A stretch of 64,000 bases of DNA, from positions 1-64,000 of the forward strand of contig CACHWJ010000003.1 in NCBI GenBank assembly GCA_902583635.1, in the 5' to 3' direction. This DNA comes from an uncultured Pelagibacteraceae bacterium. Its GTDB lineage: Bacteria; Pseudomonadota; Alphaproteobacteria; Pelagibacterales; Pelagibacteraceae. A model generated the notes under the pieces. The model saw nothing but the letters and a program-made list of their open reading frames with translations, had not been told where the DNA came from and searched no databases. Shown here one piece after another: positions 43,852-54,575 of this stretch (the stretch's first letter is position 1; each line of letters begins with the position of its first letter). The translations under genes were made by a program, and so were the position numbers.

Positions 43852-44950
43852 GGTAAAAAAAAGAAAAATTCTTTTATTGCCTGGTGACGGTATTGGACCA
43901 GAGGTAATTCGTGAAGTGAAAAAAATTATTAACTGGTTCAACGACAAAAAATCTTTAGATTTTGAAATTGATGAAGATCTTGCTGGTGGTTGTTCTTATG
44001 ACAAACATGGCACTCCAATTACTGACGAGGTATTTTATAAAGCTTTGGAGAGTGAAGTTGTTATGTTAGGTGCGGTGGGAGGACCAAAATGGGATGAAGT
44101 AGAATTTTCTAAAAAACCAGAAAGAGCATTGCTAAAACTTAGAAAAGAATTAAAACTATTTGCTAATTTACGACCAGCAATATGCTTTGAACAATTGGTA
44201 AGCGCATCAACATTAAAACCAGAGGTAGTTTCAGGATTAGATATAATGATTGTTAGAGAGCTTACAGGCGGAATATATTTTGGTGAACCAAGAGGAATTA
44301 AACCGATTGAAAATGGAGAAAGAAAAGGAATAAATACCCATACATATACGACTAATGAAATCGCTAGGGTAGCACGTATTGCATTCGACCTAGCAAGAAA
44401 AAGATCCAATAAAGTAACCTCATGTGAAAAATCAAACGTTATGGAAGCCGGACAGTTATGGAAGGAAGAAGTACAAGAACTTCATGATAAAGAATTTAAA
44501 GATGTAGAATTAAGCCATATGCTTGCTGATAATTGTGCAATGCAACTATTAAGAAATCCTAAGCAATTTGATGTAATTGTAACTGATAATTTATTTGGCG
44601 ATATGCTTTCAGATCAAGCATCAATGCTAACAGGCTCTTTAGGTCTATTACCTTCTGCATCTTTAGGAGCAAAAAATAAAGATGGAGAAATGAGAGCGAT
44701 GTACGAACCTATTCATGGTTCAGCACCAGATATTGCTGGTAAATCTATTGCAAATCCTATTGCTTCTATTTTAAGCTTTGCTATGGCTTTAAGGTATTCT
44801 TTAGATTTAGATAATGAGGCTGATGCATTAGAAAAAGCAGTACAGCAGGTATTAAATGATGGTTTGAGAACTAAAGATATTCTATCAGATGGAATGAAAC
44901 AGGCATCAACTTCAGCAATGGGTGATGCGATAATTTCAAAATTGCAATAA
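43844..44950 (+). CDS. leuB: 3-isopropylmalate dehydrogenase
   Basis: The 368-residue NAD-dependent decarboxylating dehydrogenase has [35 protein letters not shown] (metal-binding Asp residues) and [13 protein letters not shown]. This is the last leucine gene of the run. Only 26 bases separate it from dmdC, with no visible terminator. Confidence 0.97.
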   Translation: MIKVKKRKILLLPGDGIGPEVIREVKKIINWFNDKKSLDFEIDEDLAGGCSYDKHGTPITDEVFYKALESEVVMLGAVGGPKWDEVEFSKKPERALLKLRKELKLFANLRPAICFEQLVSASTLKPEVVSGLDIMIVRELTGGIYFGEPRGIKPIENGERKGINTHTYTTNEIARVARIAFDLARKRSNKVTSCEKSNVMEAGQLWKEEVQELHDKEFKDVELSHMLADNCAMQLLRNPKQFDVIVTDNLFGDMLSDQASMLTGSLGLLPSASLGAKNKDGEMRAMYEPIHGSAPDIAGKSIANPIASILSFAMALRYSLDLDNEADALEKAVQQVLNDGLRTKDILSDGMKQASTSAMGDAIISKLQ

Positions 44951-44976
44951 ATCTATAATTATTCTAAACTTTTAAA

Positions 44977-46740
44977 ATGCCAAGTTATACAGCTCCAGTA
45001 AAAGATATGATGTTTCTTTATGATAAGTTAAGAGACAATAAATACTACAATGAATTAGAAAAGTATAATGAAGTTAATTCTGATTTGGTAAAAGATATTT
45101 TAGAAGAAGCAGCCAAAATAAATCAAAATTTAATTTTACCACTTGCAAAAGTAGGGGATGAAAATCCTGCAGTTTTAGAAAATGGAGTTGTTAGAACCCC
45201 CCCAGGCTATAAAGAGGCATACCAAAAATATATAGAAGATGGATGGACATCATTATCTTGTGATCCAAAATATGGTGGTCAAGGGATGCCTAAAACTGTT
45301 AGCGCGTTTTTTGACGAAATGTTATCTTCTGCGAGTTTGTCATTTAAACTTTATAGTGAATTAAGTATTGGAGCTTATAATTGTATTAATCGTCATGCTA
45401 CAGAGGAAATAAAGAACAAATATTTACCTAAAATGGTTGAGGGTAAATGGAGTGGCACGATGTGTTTAACTGAACCAGTTTGTGGAACTGATTTAGGGCT
45501 TTTAAAGACTAAAGCAGAAAAACAAACTGATGGAACATATAAACTAAGTGGTCAGAAAATATTCATCACTTCTGGTGATCAAGACCTAACAGAAAATATT
45601 ATTCATCTTGTAATTGCTAGAGCCACAGACTCTCCAGCTGGAACTAAAGGCATAAGTTTATTTTTAGTACCTAAATTTATAGTCAATGAGGACGGAACTG
45701 TTGGCCCAAGGAATGGGGTATCAACAGGATCTATTGAAAGTAAAATGGGAATAAAAGGTTCAGCTACATGTGTCTTAAATTTTGATGATGCAACTGGCTA
45801 TATGATTGGAGCTAAAGACAAAGGTTTAAGTGCAATGTTTACAATGATGAATTTAGAGAGGATAGTAGTTGGTATACAAGGTTTAGGTCTATCTGAAATT
45901 GCTTATCAGAACTCTCTTGCATATGCTAAAGAGAGAAAACAAGGGAAAACAAATAATACAAAATCAACAAATGGTGCAGATTTTATAATTGAACATGCTG
46001 ACATAAGAAAATCTTTGTTAAATATGAAATCAATAATTGAAGGAGAAAGAGCATTATGTTTTTGGTTATCTCAACAAACTGAGGTTAGCCTTTATCATCC
46101 TGATGAAAAAATAAAACAAGAAGCATCTGATTATGTTTCATTAATGACACCTGTGGTAAAATCATTGTTTAGTGATTTAGCTATGGAGATAACAAATGAC
46201 GCAATGCAGATACACGGAGGTTATGGGTATACAAAAGATCAAGGAATAGAGCAATTATATAGAGATAATCGTATTACTCCTATTTATGAAGGAACAAACT
46301 CAGTTCAAGCTGCAGATTTAGTATTTAGAAAATTATCAAATAAAAATGGCAATATAATTGAGAGATTCTTAGGCATGGTTAAGTCTGAGTGTGATAGTAA
46401 AAAAGGAAAAGTTGAAACTTTTTCAAAAGAATTAAATCATTACTTGGATATATTATCTAAGTTTACAGGTTGGATCAGTGATCAATGTAAAATTGAAAAA
46501 GACGATGTAAGTGCGGCAGCAAACGATTATTTAAGAACACTTGGATACGTATCAATTGCTTATTCTTGGATTAAAGTTTTAGAAGTTAGTTTTAATGACT
46601 ACGAAAAAAATAAAGACTTTTACTCAGATAAAATTAATACAGCTAAATTTTATTTTGAAAAGGTATTACCTAGAGCAGAATATCATTATAAATCTGCAAT
46701 TTCAGGTAGTTCCAATATTATGAAATTTAAATTTATTTAG
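44977..46740 (+). CDS. dmdC: 3-methylmercaptopropionyl-CoA dehydrogenase (acyl-CoA dehydrogenase family)
   Basis: The 587-residue protein is longer than ordinary acyl-CoA dehydrogenases and carries the extra C-terminal domain of the DmdC/AcdA-type group. Signatures include GTMCLTEPVCGTDLG, FITSGDQD, YGYTKDQGIEQLYRD and the catalytic Glu in PIYEGTNSVQ. In the DMSP demethylation pathway it oxidises MMPA-CoA to methylthioacryloyl-CoA. Assignment rests on length and on its place beside dmdB and dmdA; other acyl-CoA substrates remain possible. Confidence 0.87.
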   Translation: MPSYTAPVKDMMFLYDKLRDNKYYNELEKYNEVNSDLVKDILEEAAKINQNLILPLAKVGDENPAVLENGVVRTPPGYKEAYQKYIEDGWTSLSCDPKYGGQGMPKTVSAFFDEMLSSASLSFKLYSELSIGAYNCINRHATEEIKNKYLPKMVEGKWSGTMCLTEPVCGTDLGLLKTKAEKQTDGTYKLSGQKIFITSGDQDLTENIIHLVIARATDSPAGTKGISLFLVPKFIVNEDGTVGPRNGVSTGSIESKMGIKGSATCVLNFDDATGYMIGAKDKGLSAMFTMMNLERIVVGIQGLGLSEIAYQNSLAYAKERKQGKTNNTKSTNGADFIIEHADIRKSLLNMKSIIEGERALCFWLSQQTEVSLYHPDEKIKQEASDYVSLMTPVVKSLFSDLAMEITNDAMQIHGGYGYTKDQGIEQLYRDNRITPIYEGTNSVQAADLVFRKLSNKNGNIIERFLGMVKSECDSKKGKVETFSKELNHYLDILSKFTGWISDQCKIEKDDVSAAANDYLRTLGYVSIAYSWIKVLEVSFNDYEKNKDFYSDKINTAKFYFEKVLPRAEYHYKSAISGSSNIMKFKFI

Positions 46741-46741
46741 G

Positions 46742-48358
46742 ATGAATCATTACGATACTAATTTGGATAAAAATGAAGCCAACCATGTTCCTTTAACACC
46801 TCTAACATTTTTAAAAAGAGCAACAGAAATTTATCCAAATTATGAAGCAATCGTTTATGAAGACAGAAGTTATACTTGGAGCAAAGTTTATCAAAGAGCA
46901 GTAAAATTTGCCAGTGCATTATCTAAAATTGGGATTAAAAAAGGTGATACAGTTTCATTCTTAGCGTTTAATACACCCGAAATATTTGAAGCTCACTACT
47001 CTGTCCCAATGACAGGAGCAGTTTTAAATACAATTAATATTAGATTAGATGCAAATACTATCAATTATATTTTAAATCACAGTGATGCAAAAGTTTTGGT
47101 TGTGGATAGACAATTACATGTGGAAGTCAAAAAAGCTTTAAAAAATTTAGATAAAAAAATTATAGTTATAGATATAAACGATAAATATGCTGATCAATCA
47201 AAGTGTGAAACCATTGGTGATCTGGAGTATGAAAATTTTTTAAACACTGGAGATGAAAATTTCAATTGGCAAATGCCTGAAGATGAATGGCAGTCTATTT
47301 CGTTAAGTTATACTTCTGGAACTACAGGAAATCCAAAAGGAGTAGTTTATCATCATAGAGGCGCTTATTTAATGTCTACAGGAAGTTCAGTTGCATGGAA
47401 TATGCCTAATCGTTTAAATTTTTTAACAGTTGTGCCAATGTTTCATTGTAATGGATGGTGTTATCCCTGGACAATACCAATGTTAAATGGAAGAACTATT
47501 TGTTTAAGAAATATAGATATTAAAAAAATATTTGATCTAATTGATAGATACGACGTAACGCATTTTGGTGGAGCACCTATAGTCTTAAATATGATCACAG
47601 GCGCTCCAGAAGCTGACAGAAAAAAATTAAATCACAAAGTTTATGTTTTAACTGCTGGTGCTCCTCCACCAAGTGTAATTTTTAAAAAAATGAAAGCACT
47701 TGGTTTTGAGGTAATGCATGTTTATGGTTTAACAGAGACATATGGACATGTTACTCAATGTGCATGGAATGATGAGTGGAATGATTTTGATGAAGATAAA
47801 CAAAATGAAATCAAAGCGAGACAGGGAGTAAGATATCCAAATACTGAAGGCGTAACTATTTTAGATCCTGAAACTATGAAAGAGGTTCCAAAGGATGGCA
47901 AAACTATAGGTGAAATAATGATAAGGGGCAATATAGTTATGAAGGGATATTTTAAAGATAAAGAAGCTACAGATAAAGCCATGAAAGGTGGCTGGTTTCA
48001 CACTGGAGATTTAGCCGTGATGCATCCAGATGGATACGTCAAAATACAAGATAGATCTAAAGATATAATTATATCTGGAGGAGAAAATATATCTTCAATT
48101 GAAATAGAAAATACTCTTTCTAAACACCCTTCTGTTTCTATTGCAGCTGTGGTTGCAAAACCTGATGAAAAATGGGGTGAAGTTCCATGTGCCTTTATCG
48201 AAATGGTTAAAGACAAACCAGCAAGTGAAAAAGAATTAATAGATTTTTGTAAAGAAACTTTAGCAGGATTTAAAGTCCCAAAAAAAGTAATTTTCTGTGA
48301 GTTACCAAAAACTTCTACGGGAAAAATTCAGAAGTTTGAACTAAGAAAACAATTCTAG
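46742..48358 (+). CDS. dmdB: 3-methylmercaptopropionate-CoA ligase (acyl-CoA synthetase)
   Basis: The 538-residue ANL-superfamily ligase has the P-loop YTSGTTGNPKG (190-200), GLTETYGHVT, the hinge region WFHTGDLAVMHPDGYVK and the catalytic Lys in STGKIQK. DmdB converts the DmdA product methylmercaptopropionate to its CoA thioester. It starts one base after dmdC. Relatives act on medium-chain acids, so specificity is inferred from the cluster. Confidence 0.88.
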   Translation: MNHYDTNLDKNEANHVPLTPLTFLKRATEIYPNYEAIVYEDRSYTWSKVYQRAVKFASALSKIGIKKGDTVSFLAFNTPEIFEAHYSVPMTGAVLNTINIRLDANTINYILNHSDAKVLVVDRQLHVEVKKALKNLDKKIIVIDINDKYADQSKCETIGDLEYENFLNTGDENFNWQMPEDEWQSISLSYTSGTTGNPKGVVYHHRGAYLMSTGSSVAWNMPNRLNFLTVVPMFHCNGWCYPWTIPMLNGRTICLRNIDIKKIFDLIDRYDVTHFGGAPIVLNMITGAPEADRKKLNHKVYVLTAGAPPPSVIFKKMKALGFEVMHVYGLTETYGHVTQCAWNDEWNDFDEDKQNEIKARQGVRYPNTEGVTILDPETMKEVPKDGKTIGEIMIRGNIVMKGYFKDKEATDKAMKGGWFHTGDLAVMHPDGYVKIQDRSKDIIISGGENISSIEIENTLSKHPSVSIAAVVAKPDEKWGEVPCAFIEMVKDKPASEKELIDFCKETLAGFKVPKKVIFCELPKTSTGKIQKFELRKQF

Positions 48359-48366
48359 GTAATTAT

Positions 48367-49143
48367 TTGATTTTCCAAGTAGAAAATAAAAATGTCCATG
48401 CATCAGATGCAGGGCAAGGCATTGATCCAAAAAAACAAACAATTGTATTTTTGCATGGGAGTGGGATGTCACATATTGTTTGGTCTTTAACAGAGCAATT
48501 TTTTTCAAATCAAAATTTTAATGTTTTATCAATAGATTTACCTGGACATGGCAATTCTGATGGTCCTTGTATAAATACTATAGAAAAAATAACAGAATGG
48601 TTAGAAAAAGCATTTAATCAGTTAAATTTAAATGATTTAGTTTTAATTGGACATTCTCAAGGATGTTTAGAGATATTAGAATTTGCTTATAAATATTCAG
48701 CTAGAATAAAAAAACTAATATTTGTTGGTGGTTCCTATAAAATGCCAGTTCATCCAGATTTGATTGAATTAGCAAAAAATGGTGACTCTGATGCTGTCAA
48801 ATTGATGATGAAGTGGGGATATGAGGGTTCCAAAAAATTTATTGGTGGCAATCCAATTGAAAGAATAATTCAATCACCCCGAGATATCAGCGAAATATTA
48901 GCTGTTGATCTTATTGCTTGTAACAATTATTCCAACGGTAAAGAGGCCGCTAGTTCAATAAATTGTCCTAGCATGTTTATATTTGGTGCCCTTGATAAGA
49001 TGGTAAACATTGAAGTAGGAAAAAAATTTTCAAATCTCGTAAAAAATTCGTCCACTCTCGTCTTCGAAGATTGTGGTCATATGATTATGATTGAAAAAGC
49101 ATTTGAAATGAGAGAAAAGGTCCTAGAATTTTTAAAAAAATGA
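48367..49143 (+). CDS. Alpha/beta hydrolase embedded in the DMSP cluster
   Basis: The 258-residue protein has HGSGM (oxyanion loop, 30-34), the nucleophile S97 in GHSQG, D210 in FGALD and H238 in CGHMI, a complete Ser-Asp-His triad. The start is TTG at 48367, 8 bases after dmdB; no better ATG is near. The stop overlaps the dmdA ATG by 4 bases, so it is co-translated with dmdA. A role as thioesterase or in handling methylthioacryloyl-CoA products is possible; it is not the known crotonase-type DmdD. Confidence 0.85.
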   Translation: MIFQVENKNVHASDAGQGIDPKKQTIVFLHGSGMSHIVWSLTEQFFSNQNFNVLSIDLPGHGNSDGPCINTIEKITEWLEKAFNQLNLNDLVLIGHSQGCLEILEFAYKYSARIKKLIFVGGSYKMPVHPDLIELAKNGDSDAVKLMMKWGYEGSKKFIGGNPIERIIQSPRDISEILAVDLIACNNYSNGKEAASSINCPSMFIFGALDKMVNIEVGKKFSNLVKNSSTLVFEDCGHMIMIEKAFEMREKVLEFLKK

Positions 49144-50249
49144 AAAACTTTTCTATTGCAAAATCAAGAAGATTACGGAGTACACCTTATACTGACAGAA
49201 TAGAAGCTCATGGTGTGAGTAGCTACACTGTTTATAATCATATGTTACTTCCAGCATCATTTAAATCTTTAGAAAGTGATTATCATCACTTAAAAAAATA
49301 CGTACAAGTTTGGGATGTTGCAGCAGAAAGACAAGTTGAAATCTCTGGAAAAGACTCATCTAAATTAGTTCAATTAATGACTTGTAGGGATTTATCTAAA
49401 TCAAAAGTTGGAAAATGTTATTACGCTCCATTAATCGATAATGATGGATTTTTAGTTAATGACCCAATAATTAATAAACTTGCAGAAGACAAATGGTGGC
49501 TATCTATAGCCGACGCAGATGTAATATTTTTTGCAAAAGGTCTTGCAGCTGGAAATAGATTTGATGTTGAAATTAATGAACCAAATGTAAATATCTTAGC
49601 TGTGCAAGGACCCTTGGCTGATGATTTAATGTCAAAACTATTCGGTGAAGAGATTAGAAAATTAAAATTTTTTAACTTTGATTATTTTGAATTAAAAGGT
49701 CACAAATATTTCATTGCAAGGTCTGGATGGTCCAAACAAGGCGGATTTGAAATATATGTTGATAATGACATTGCAGGTCAGAATTTATATGATTATTTGT
49801 TTGAAGAGGGAAAAGAATTTAATGTTAAGCCGGGTTGCCCAAATTTAATAGAGAGAATTGAAGGTAATTTGTTATCTTATGGAAATGACTTTGACAATAG
49901 AGACAATCCTTTTGAAGCAAATTTTGATAAATTTATTCATTTAGACAGTGATGTTAATTTTTTAGGTAAAGAAAAACTAAAAAAAATAAAAGAAAAAGGA
50001 ATAACTAGAAAACTAATGGGTGTAAAAATTGATCATAATAAAATTGATATGTATTGCGAAAAGACTTTATTTGCTGATAACCAAGAAATAGTTGGATATG
50101 TTAGATCGGCAACTTATTCACCCACATTTGATAAAGTTATTGGAATTGCAATGATTAATAAACCCTACTGGAATACAAAAAATCAGTTTAATATAGAAAT
50201 AAATGAAAAAATATATGTGGGTACGGTTTGTGATTTGCCACTCGTTTAA
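49140..50249 (+). CDS. dmdA: Dimethylsulfoniopropionate demethylase
   Basis: The 369-residue GcvT-family protein has the same length as the characterised Pelagibacter enzyme. It transfers a methyl group from DMSP to tetrahydrofolate, giving methylmercaptopropionate. Visible features are [27 protein letters not shown], the folate-domain [16 protein letters not shown] and a C-terminal barrel ending [10 protein letters not shown]. Adjacent dmdB and dmdC support DmdA over a glycine-cleavage T protein. Its products feed sulfur and one-carbon needs of SAR11 cells. Confidence 0.95.
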   Translation: MKNFSIAKSRRLRSTPYTDRIEAHGVSSYTVYNHMLLPASFKSLESDYHHLKKYVQVWDVAAERQVEISGKDSSKLVQLMTCRDLSKSKVGKCYYAPLIDNDGFLVNDPIINKLAEDKWWLSIADADVIFFAKGLAAGNRFDVEINEPNVNILAVQGPLADDLMSKLFGEEIRKLKFFNFDYFELKGHKYFIARSGWSKQGGFEIYVDNDIAGQNLYDYLFEEGKEFNVKPGCPNLIERIEGNLLSYGNDFDNRDNPFEANFDKFIHLDSDVNFLGKEKLKKIKEKGITRKLMGVKIDHNKIDMYCEKTLFADNQEIVGYVRSATYSPTFDKVIGIAMINKPYWNTKNQFNIEINEKIYVGTVCDLPLV

Positions 50250-50270
50250 AATTAAAAGTCTTTTAGTGTT

Positions 50271-51281
50271 ATGAATATTGCAATTGTAGGCGCAACAGGA
50301 AATGTTGGTAGAAAAATAATAGAAATTTTAGAGAAAAAAAAAATAAATATTGAAAATCTTTTTTTACTGGCTTCAAAAAAAAGTGAAGGAAAAAAAGTAA
50401 ATTATAATGGAAAAGAACATACAGTAACTGACCTTGAAAAATTTGATTTTTCCTCTGTTAAAATAGCTTTTTTTGCAGCAGGAAGCGGGGTAGCTGAAAA
50501 ATGGGCTCATGTTGCTGCTGAAAAAACTATTGTTATAGACAATTCAAAATATTTTAGAAAAGACCCTGATATTCCATTAATTGTACCTGAAGTTAATTCA
50601 AAAAAATTATCTGATGTAAAAAATAAAAATATTATTGCTAATGCTAATTGTTCAGTGATTCCAGTTGTTGTGGCTTTAAAACCCTTGCATGATTTGTATA
50701 ATATAAATCGTGTAGTCGCCTCTACTTATCAGTCAGTATCAGGAGCAGGTAAGTCAGCTATGGATGAATTATTATCTCAAACAGAGGATTATTTTCAAAA
50801 TAAAGAAATAGACTCAAAAAATTTTACTAAACAAATAGCCTTTAATGCAATTCCTCATATTGATACTTTTTTAGAAAATGGTTACACAAAAGAGGAACAA
50901 AAAACGACTGACGAAATTCAAAAAATTTTAGATAAAAAAATTAAAGTAACTTCTACTTGTGTTAGGATACCTGTTCTTGTTTCTCACTGTATTAGTGCAA
51001 ATGTAGAATTTAATAAAAAATGTAATTTGGATGAAATAAGAAAAGTTCTATCTACTTCCCCTGGGTGTAAGGTTATAGATGAACATCAGGATGGGGGTTA
51101 TATAACACCAGTAGAAGCTGAGGATAAATTTGAAACTTTTATTTCAAGAATAAGATTGGATGAGTCTCGTGAAAATACAATAAATTTGTGGATCGTATCA
51201 GATAATTTAGTAAAAGGGGCGGCATTGAACGCAGTACAAATTGCTGAAAGTTTGATTACAAATAATTTTTATGGAAGATAA
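50271..51281 (+). CDS. asd: Aspartate-semialdehyde dehydrogenase
   Basis: The 336-residue protein has the NADP-binding GATGNVG (7-13), the catalytic C127 in NANCSVI, and QSVSGAGKSAMDEL. It supplies the aspartate-family amino acids and diaminopimelate. It starts 21 bases after dmdA and overlaps sdhC by 11 bases. leuB and asd are often neighbours in alphaproteobacteria; here four DMSP genes separate them. Confidence 0.96.
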   Translation: MNIAIVGATGNVGRKIIEILEKKKINIENLFLLASKKSEGKKVNYNGKEHTVTDLEKFDFSSVKIAFFAAGSGVAEKWAHVAAEKTIVIDNSKYFRKDPDIPLIVPEVNSKKLSDVKNKNIIANANCSVIPVVVALKPLHDLYNINRVVASTYQSVSGAGKSAMDELLSQTEDYFQNKEIDSKNFTKQIAFNAIPHIDTFLENGYTKEEQKTTDEIQKILDKKIKVTSTCVRIPVLVSHCISANVEFNKKCNLDEIRKVLSTSPGCKVIDEHQDGGYITPVEAEDKFETFISRIRLDESRENTINLWIVSDNLVKGAALNAVQIAESLITNNFYGR

Positions 51282-51654
51282 AAAACCACTTTCACCACAT
51301 ATACAAATTTATAGATGGCATATCTCTTCATTGGTATCAATTTCTCATAGAATAACTGGTATAATTAATATTATAGCTATTACATTTATTTGTTTGTGGT
51401 CTGGCTGGTTAATTCTAGGGGAAGAAAATTACACTTTAATAAATTTTTTTCTTAATTCATTTTTTGGTAAATTTGTTGTTTTAGGTATCGTTTGGTCATT
51501 TAGTTTCCAAGTTTTGAGTGAAATACGACATCTAATAATGGATATGGGGTATGGTTTTGAATTAAAAACAACTCGTATAACAGGCTTGCTCGTTATATTT
51601 GGTTCATTCCTGCTTACAGTAGTTATTTATTTAGTTGGTAGAAATTTTTTTTAA
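51271..51654 (+). CDS. sdhC: Succinate dehydrogenase cytochrome b556 subunit, heme ligand replaced
   Basis: The 127-residue anchor subunit has three helices. SPHIQIY and SISHRITG are family signatures; S23 and R27 match the E. coli quinone-site S27 and R31. The IRHLIMD motif is present with H87. The heme-b ligand, seven residues before that His (E. coli H84), is Q80 here. The other histidines (H10, H17, H26) lie elsewhere. The subunit should still bind quinone, but axial heme ligation looks lost. The end lies one base before the sdhD ATG. Confidence 0.92.
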   Translation: MEDKKPLSPHIQIYRWHISSLVSISHRITGIINIIAITFICLWSGWLILGEENYTLINFFLNSFFGKFVVLGIVWSFSFQVLSEIRHLIMDMGYGFELKTTRITGLLVIFGSFLLTVVIYLVGRNFF

Positions 51655-51655
51655 T

Positions 51656-51982
51656 ATGAATTTAGCAACAAAAAAATGGATTTTCACAAAAGCTTCATCG
51701 GTAATTTTATTGCCTCTTATGCTTTGGTTTATATTAAGTTTCGTATCTATTTACGATCAAGGCTATTTGGAAATTTTAAATTTTTTTGTCACCCCAATAA
51801 ATAAATTTCTCTTTAGTTTATTTATTATATTTGCATTTTTTTTCTCATCTTTAACTATTAGTGAGGTTTTTGAGGATTATATTGCTAATGAAAAAATCAA
51901 AAATGTCGCAAACAGACTATTGTATATTTCTGCTATAGGTATTTCATTTTTAACAATAATTATTATATTTAATCTAAAATAA
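51656..51982 (+). CDS. sdhD: Succinate dehydrogenase membrane anchor SdhD, no histidine
   Basis: The protein has 108 residues from ATG 51656, the first base-pair after sdhC; an in-frame GTG-like start upstream would overlap sdhC. It has three membrane helices. D74-Y75 matches the conserved DY (E. coli D82-Y83, quinone site). Eleven residues before the Asp, where the heme ligand His71 sits in E. coli, is F63. The whole protein contains no His, so it cannot supply a histidine heme ligand. It is identified by position, size and the EDY motif. Confidence 0.88.
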   Translation: MNLATKKWIFTKASSVILLPLMLWFILSFVSIYDQGYLEILNFFVTPINKFLFSLFIIFAFFFSSLTISEVFEDYIANEKIKNVANRLLYISAIGISFLTIIIIFNLK

Positions 51983-53757
51983 TGAGTTCATACAATATTA
52001 TAGATCACGAATATGACGTTGTAGTCTTAGGTGCTGGTGGATCAGGATTGAGAGCTGCTGTCGGTTTGAGTGAAGCAGGTTTAAAAACTGCATGTATTTC
52101 AAAAGTATTTCCAACCAGAAGTCATACTTCCGCGGCCCAAGGTGGAATTTCTGCTGCGCTTGGAAACATGGGTGAAGATGATTGGAGATGGCATATGTAT
52201 GATACTGTTAAAGGAGCTGATTGGTTAGGGGATCAAGATAGCATCGAGTATCTTTGTAAAGAAGCACCTAAAGCAGTTTTAGAATTAGAAAAATATGGAG
52301 TTCCATTTAGTCGAACAGATGAGGGAAAAATTTATCAAAGACCATTTGGAGGAATGACAAAAAATTATGGAAATGGAATAGTCCAAAGGACATGTGCAGC
52401 TGCGGATAGAACTGGACACGCAATATTACATACTCTTTATGGGCAAGCTTTGAAACATAACACAGAATTTTTTATAGAATATTTTGCATTAGATTTATTA
52501 ATGAAAGATGGAGAGTGTAAAGGATTAATAGCTTGGAATTTGAATGATGGAACAATTCATCGATTTAGAGCTCACACAGTAATTATAGCAACAGGTGGAT
52601 ATGGAAAAGTTTATTATTCTGCAACTTCTGCGCATACTTGTACAGGAGATGGAAATGCAATGGTATTAAGAGCAGGGTTGCCGCTACAAGATATGGAGTT
52701 TGTTCAATTTCACCCAACTGGTATTTATGGACACGGAACATTAATTTCTGAAGGCGTTAGAGGAGAGGGAGGATATCTAGTAAACTCTAAAGGTGAAAGA
52801 TTTATGGAAAGATATGCTCCAAATGCAAAAGATTTAGCATCAAGAGATGTTGTGAGTAGATCAATGTCTATAGAAATTAATGAAGGAAGAGGTGTAGGAA
52901 AAGATCAGGATCATGTTCATTTACATTTAAGTCATTTAGATAAAAGTGTTATTGAAAATAGACTTCCAGGGATCACTGAAGCGGCAAGATTATTTGCGAA
53001 TGTTGATGTAACAAAGGAGCCAATCCCAGTTGTTCCAACTGTTCATTATAATATGGGTGGAATTCCAACTAATTATAAAGCAGAAGTTTTAACAGTTAAT
53101 GGATCAGAGAAAACAGTGCCAGGCCTGATGGCAATCGGAGAAGCAGCATGTGTATCAGTTCATGGAGCAAATAGACTTGGTTCAAATTCTTTAATTGATT
53201 TAGTTGTGTTTGGAAGAGCTGCAGCAAAAAGAGCTGCTGAACTAATCAAACCAGGTGCACCTCATGAAGAAATCCCAGAGACAGAAACTCAGAAGTGCTT
53301 AGATAGATTTGATAAATTAAGAAATGCACAAGGAGATAATAGTACTGCAGAATTAAGACTAGCGATGCAAAAAACAATGCAGTCGAAATGTGCAGTATTT
53401 AGAACAGAAAAAAATTTAGAGGAAGGTGTTAACGAAATTAGAAAAACTTATGATAGTATGGACTCAATTTCAGTTAAGGATAGATCTTTAGTTTTTAATA
53501 CAGATTTAGTAGAAACCTTAGAGTTTGATAATTTAATTAGACAGGCAGTAACCACAGTAGACTCTGCATATCATAGAAAAGAGAGTAGAGGAGCTCATGC
53601 AAGAGAGGATTATCCTAATAGAGACGATAAAAAATTTATGCAGCACACGCTTGCTTGGTGCGATGGAAAAGATACAAAAATAACATACAGACCTGTTCAT
53701 AATTCAACATTGACTAATGAAGTACAATATTTTCCACCTCAGGAAAGAGTTTATTAA
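51982..53757 (+). CDS. sdhA: Succinate dehydrogenase flavoprotein subunit
   Basis: The 591-residue protein has the dinucleotide fold [15 protein letters not shown]48 in [10 protein letters not shown] for covalent FAD, and active-site segments such as [22 protein letters not shown] and [14 protein letters not shown]. It oxidises succinate to fumarate. One-base overlaps link it to both sdhD and sdhB, so stoichiometric translation is expected. Confidence 0.98.
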   Translation: MSSYNIIDHEYDVVVLGAGGSGLRAAVGLSEAGLKTACISKVFPTRSHTSAAQGGISAALGNMGEDDWRWHMYDTVKGADWLGDQDSIEYLCKEAPKAVLELEKYGVPFSRTDEGKIYQRPFGGMTKNYGNGIVQRTCAAADRTGHAILHTLYGQALKHNTEFFIEYFALDLLMKDGECKGLIAWNLNDGTIHRFRAHTVIIATGGYGKVYYSATSAHTCTGDGNAMVLRAGLPLQDMEFVQFHPTGIYGHGTLISEGVRGEGGYLVNSKGERFMERYAPNAKDLASRDVVSRSMSIEINEGRGVGKDQDHVHLHLSHLDKSVIENRLPGITEAARLFANVDVTKEPIPVVPTVHYNMGGIPTNYKAEVLTVNGSEKTVPGLMAIGEAACVSVHGANRLGSNSLIDLVVFGRAAAKRAAELIKPGAPHEEIPETETQKCLDRFDKLRNAQGDNSTAELRLAMQKTMQSKCAVFRTEKNLEEGVNEIRKTYDSMDSISVKDRSLVFNTDLVETLEFDNLIRQAVTTVDSAYHRKESRGAHAREDYPNRDDKKFMQHTLAWCDGKDTKITYRPVHNSTLTNEVQYFPPQERVY

Positions 53758-54536
53758 TGGCTCAAATAAGTTTACCTAAAAATTCTGAGGTAAATAAAGG
53801 GAAATATTTCAAAGATAAGACAGGTTCAAAAAATATTCGTAAAGTTAATGTTTATAGATGGGATCCATCTACAGAAGAAAATCCAAGAATTGATACTTAC
53901 GAAGTTGATATGGACAATTGTCCTTCAAAAGTTTTAGACATCTTAAATAAAATTAAAAATGAAATAGATCCAACTCTGGCATATAGAAGGTCGTGCGCTC
54001 ATGGTGTTTGTGGTTCATGTGCAATGAATATGGGAGGTAAAAATGGTCTTGCTTGTACAAAACCTCATGCTGAAATAGATGGTGATATTGACATTTATCC
54101 TTTGCCTCATTTAAAAGTGAAGAGAGATTTAATAGGCGACTTAGATGGCCTTTATAAACAGTACCAGTCTATTGAGCCTTGGTTAAAAAATAATTCATCT
54201 AAAGACACAAATGAGATTTTTCAATCAAAAGAAGATAGAGCAAAATTAGATGGTGCATATGAATGTATTATGTGTGCATGTTGTTCTACGTCATGTCCTA
54301 GTTATTGGTGGAATGGAGATAAATATTTAGGTCCCGCTGTACTTTTGCAGGCTTATAGATGGATTGTTGATAGTCGAGATGACGAAAGAAAAGCAAGATT
54401 AAAAAAAGTTGCTGATGAACTAAAACTTTATAGATGTCATACCATTCTAAATTGTACCAGTGCTTGTCCTAAAGGGCTAAATCCAGCAAAAGCAATTGCT
54501 GAAATCAAGAAAATGTTAGCTACAGCTAATGTTTAA
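53757..54536 (+). CDS. sdhB: Succinate dehydrogenase iron-sulfur subunit
   Basis: The 259-residue protein has all cluster ligands: C80, C85, C88 and C100 for [2Fe-2S], C170, C173, C176 and C237 for [4Fe-4S], and C180, C227 and C233 for [3Fe-4S]. It carries electrons from SdhA to quinone. The intact clusters show that the complex is functional even though the anchor lacks heme ligands. A 39-base gap precedes mmsA. Confidence 0.98.
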   Translation: MAQISLPKNSEVNKGKYFKDKTGSKNIRKVNVYRWDPSTEENPRIDTYEVDMDNCPSKVLDILNKIKNEIDPTLAYRRSCAHGVCGSCAMNMGGKNGLACTKPHAEIDGDIDIYPLPHLKVKRDLIGDLDGLYKQYQSIEPWLKNNSSKDTNEIFQSKEDRAKLDGAYECIMCACCSTSCPSYWWNGDKYLGPAVLLQAYRWIVDSRDDERKARLKKVADELKLYRCHTILNCTSACPKGLNPAKAIAEIKKMLATANV

Positions 54537-54575
54537 ATAGACTAATAAGTATTTTTGTTTTAAAAGATCCTACTC

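Noticed and set aside
44951..44976. Possible SAM or other riboswitch before the DMSP genes
   Set aside because: Only 26 bases separate leuB from dmdC, too short for any known riboswitch class. No riboswitch-like element was seen elsewhere except the ffh leader.
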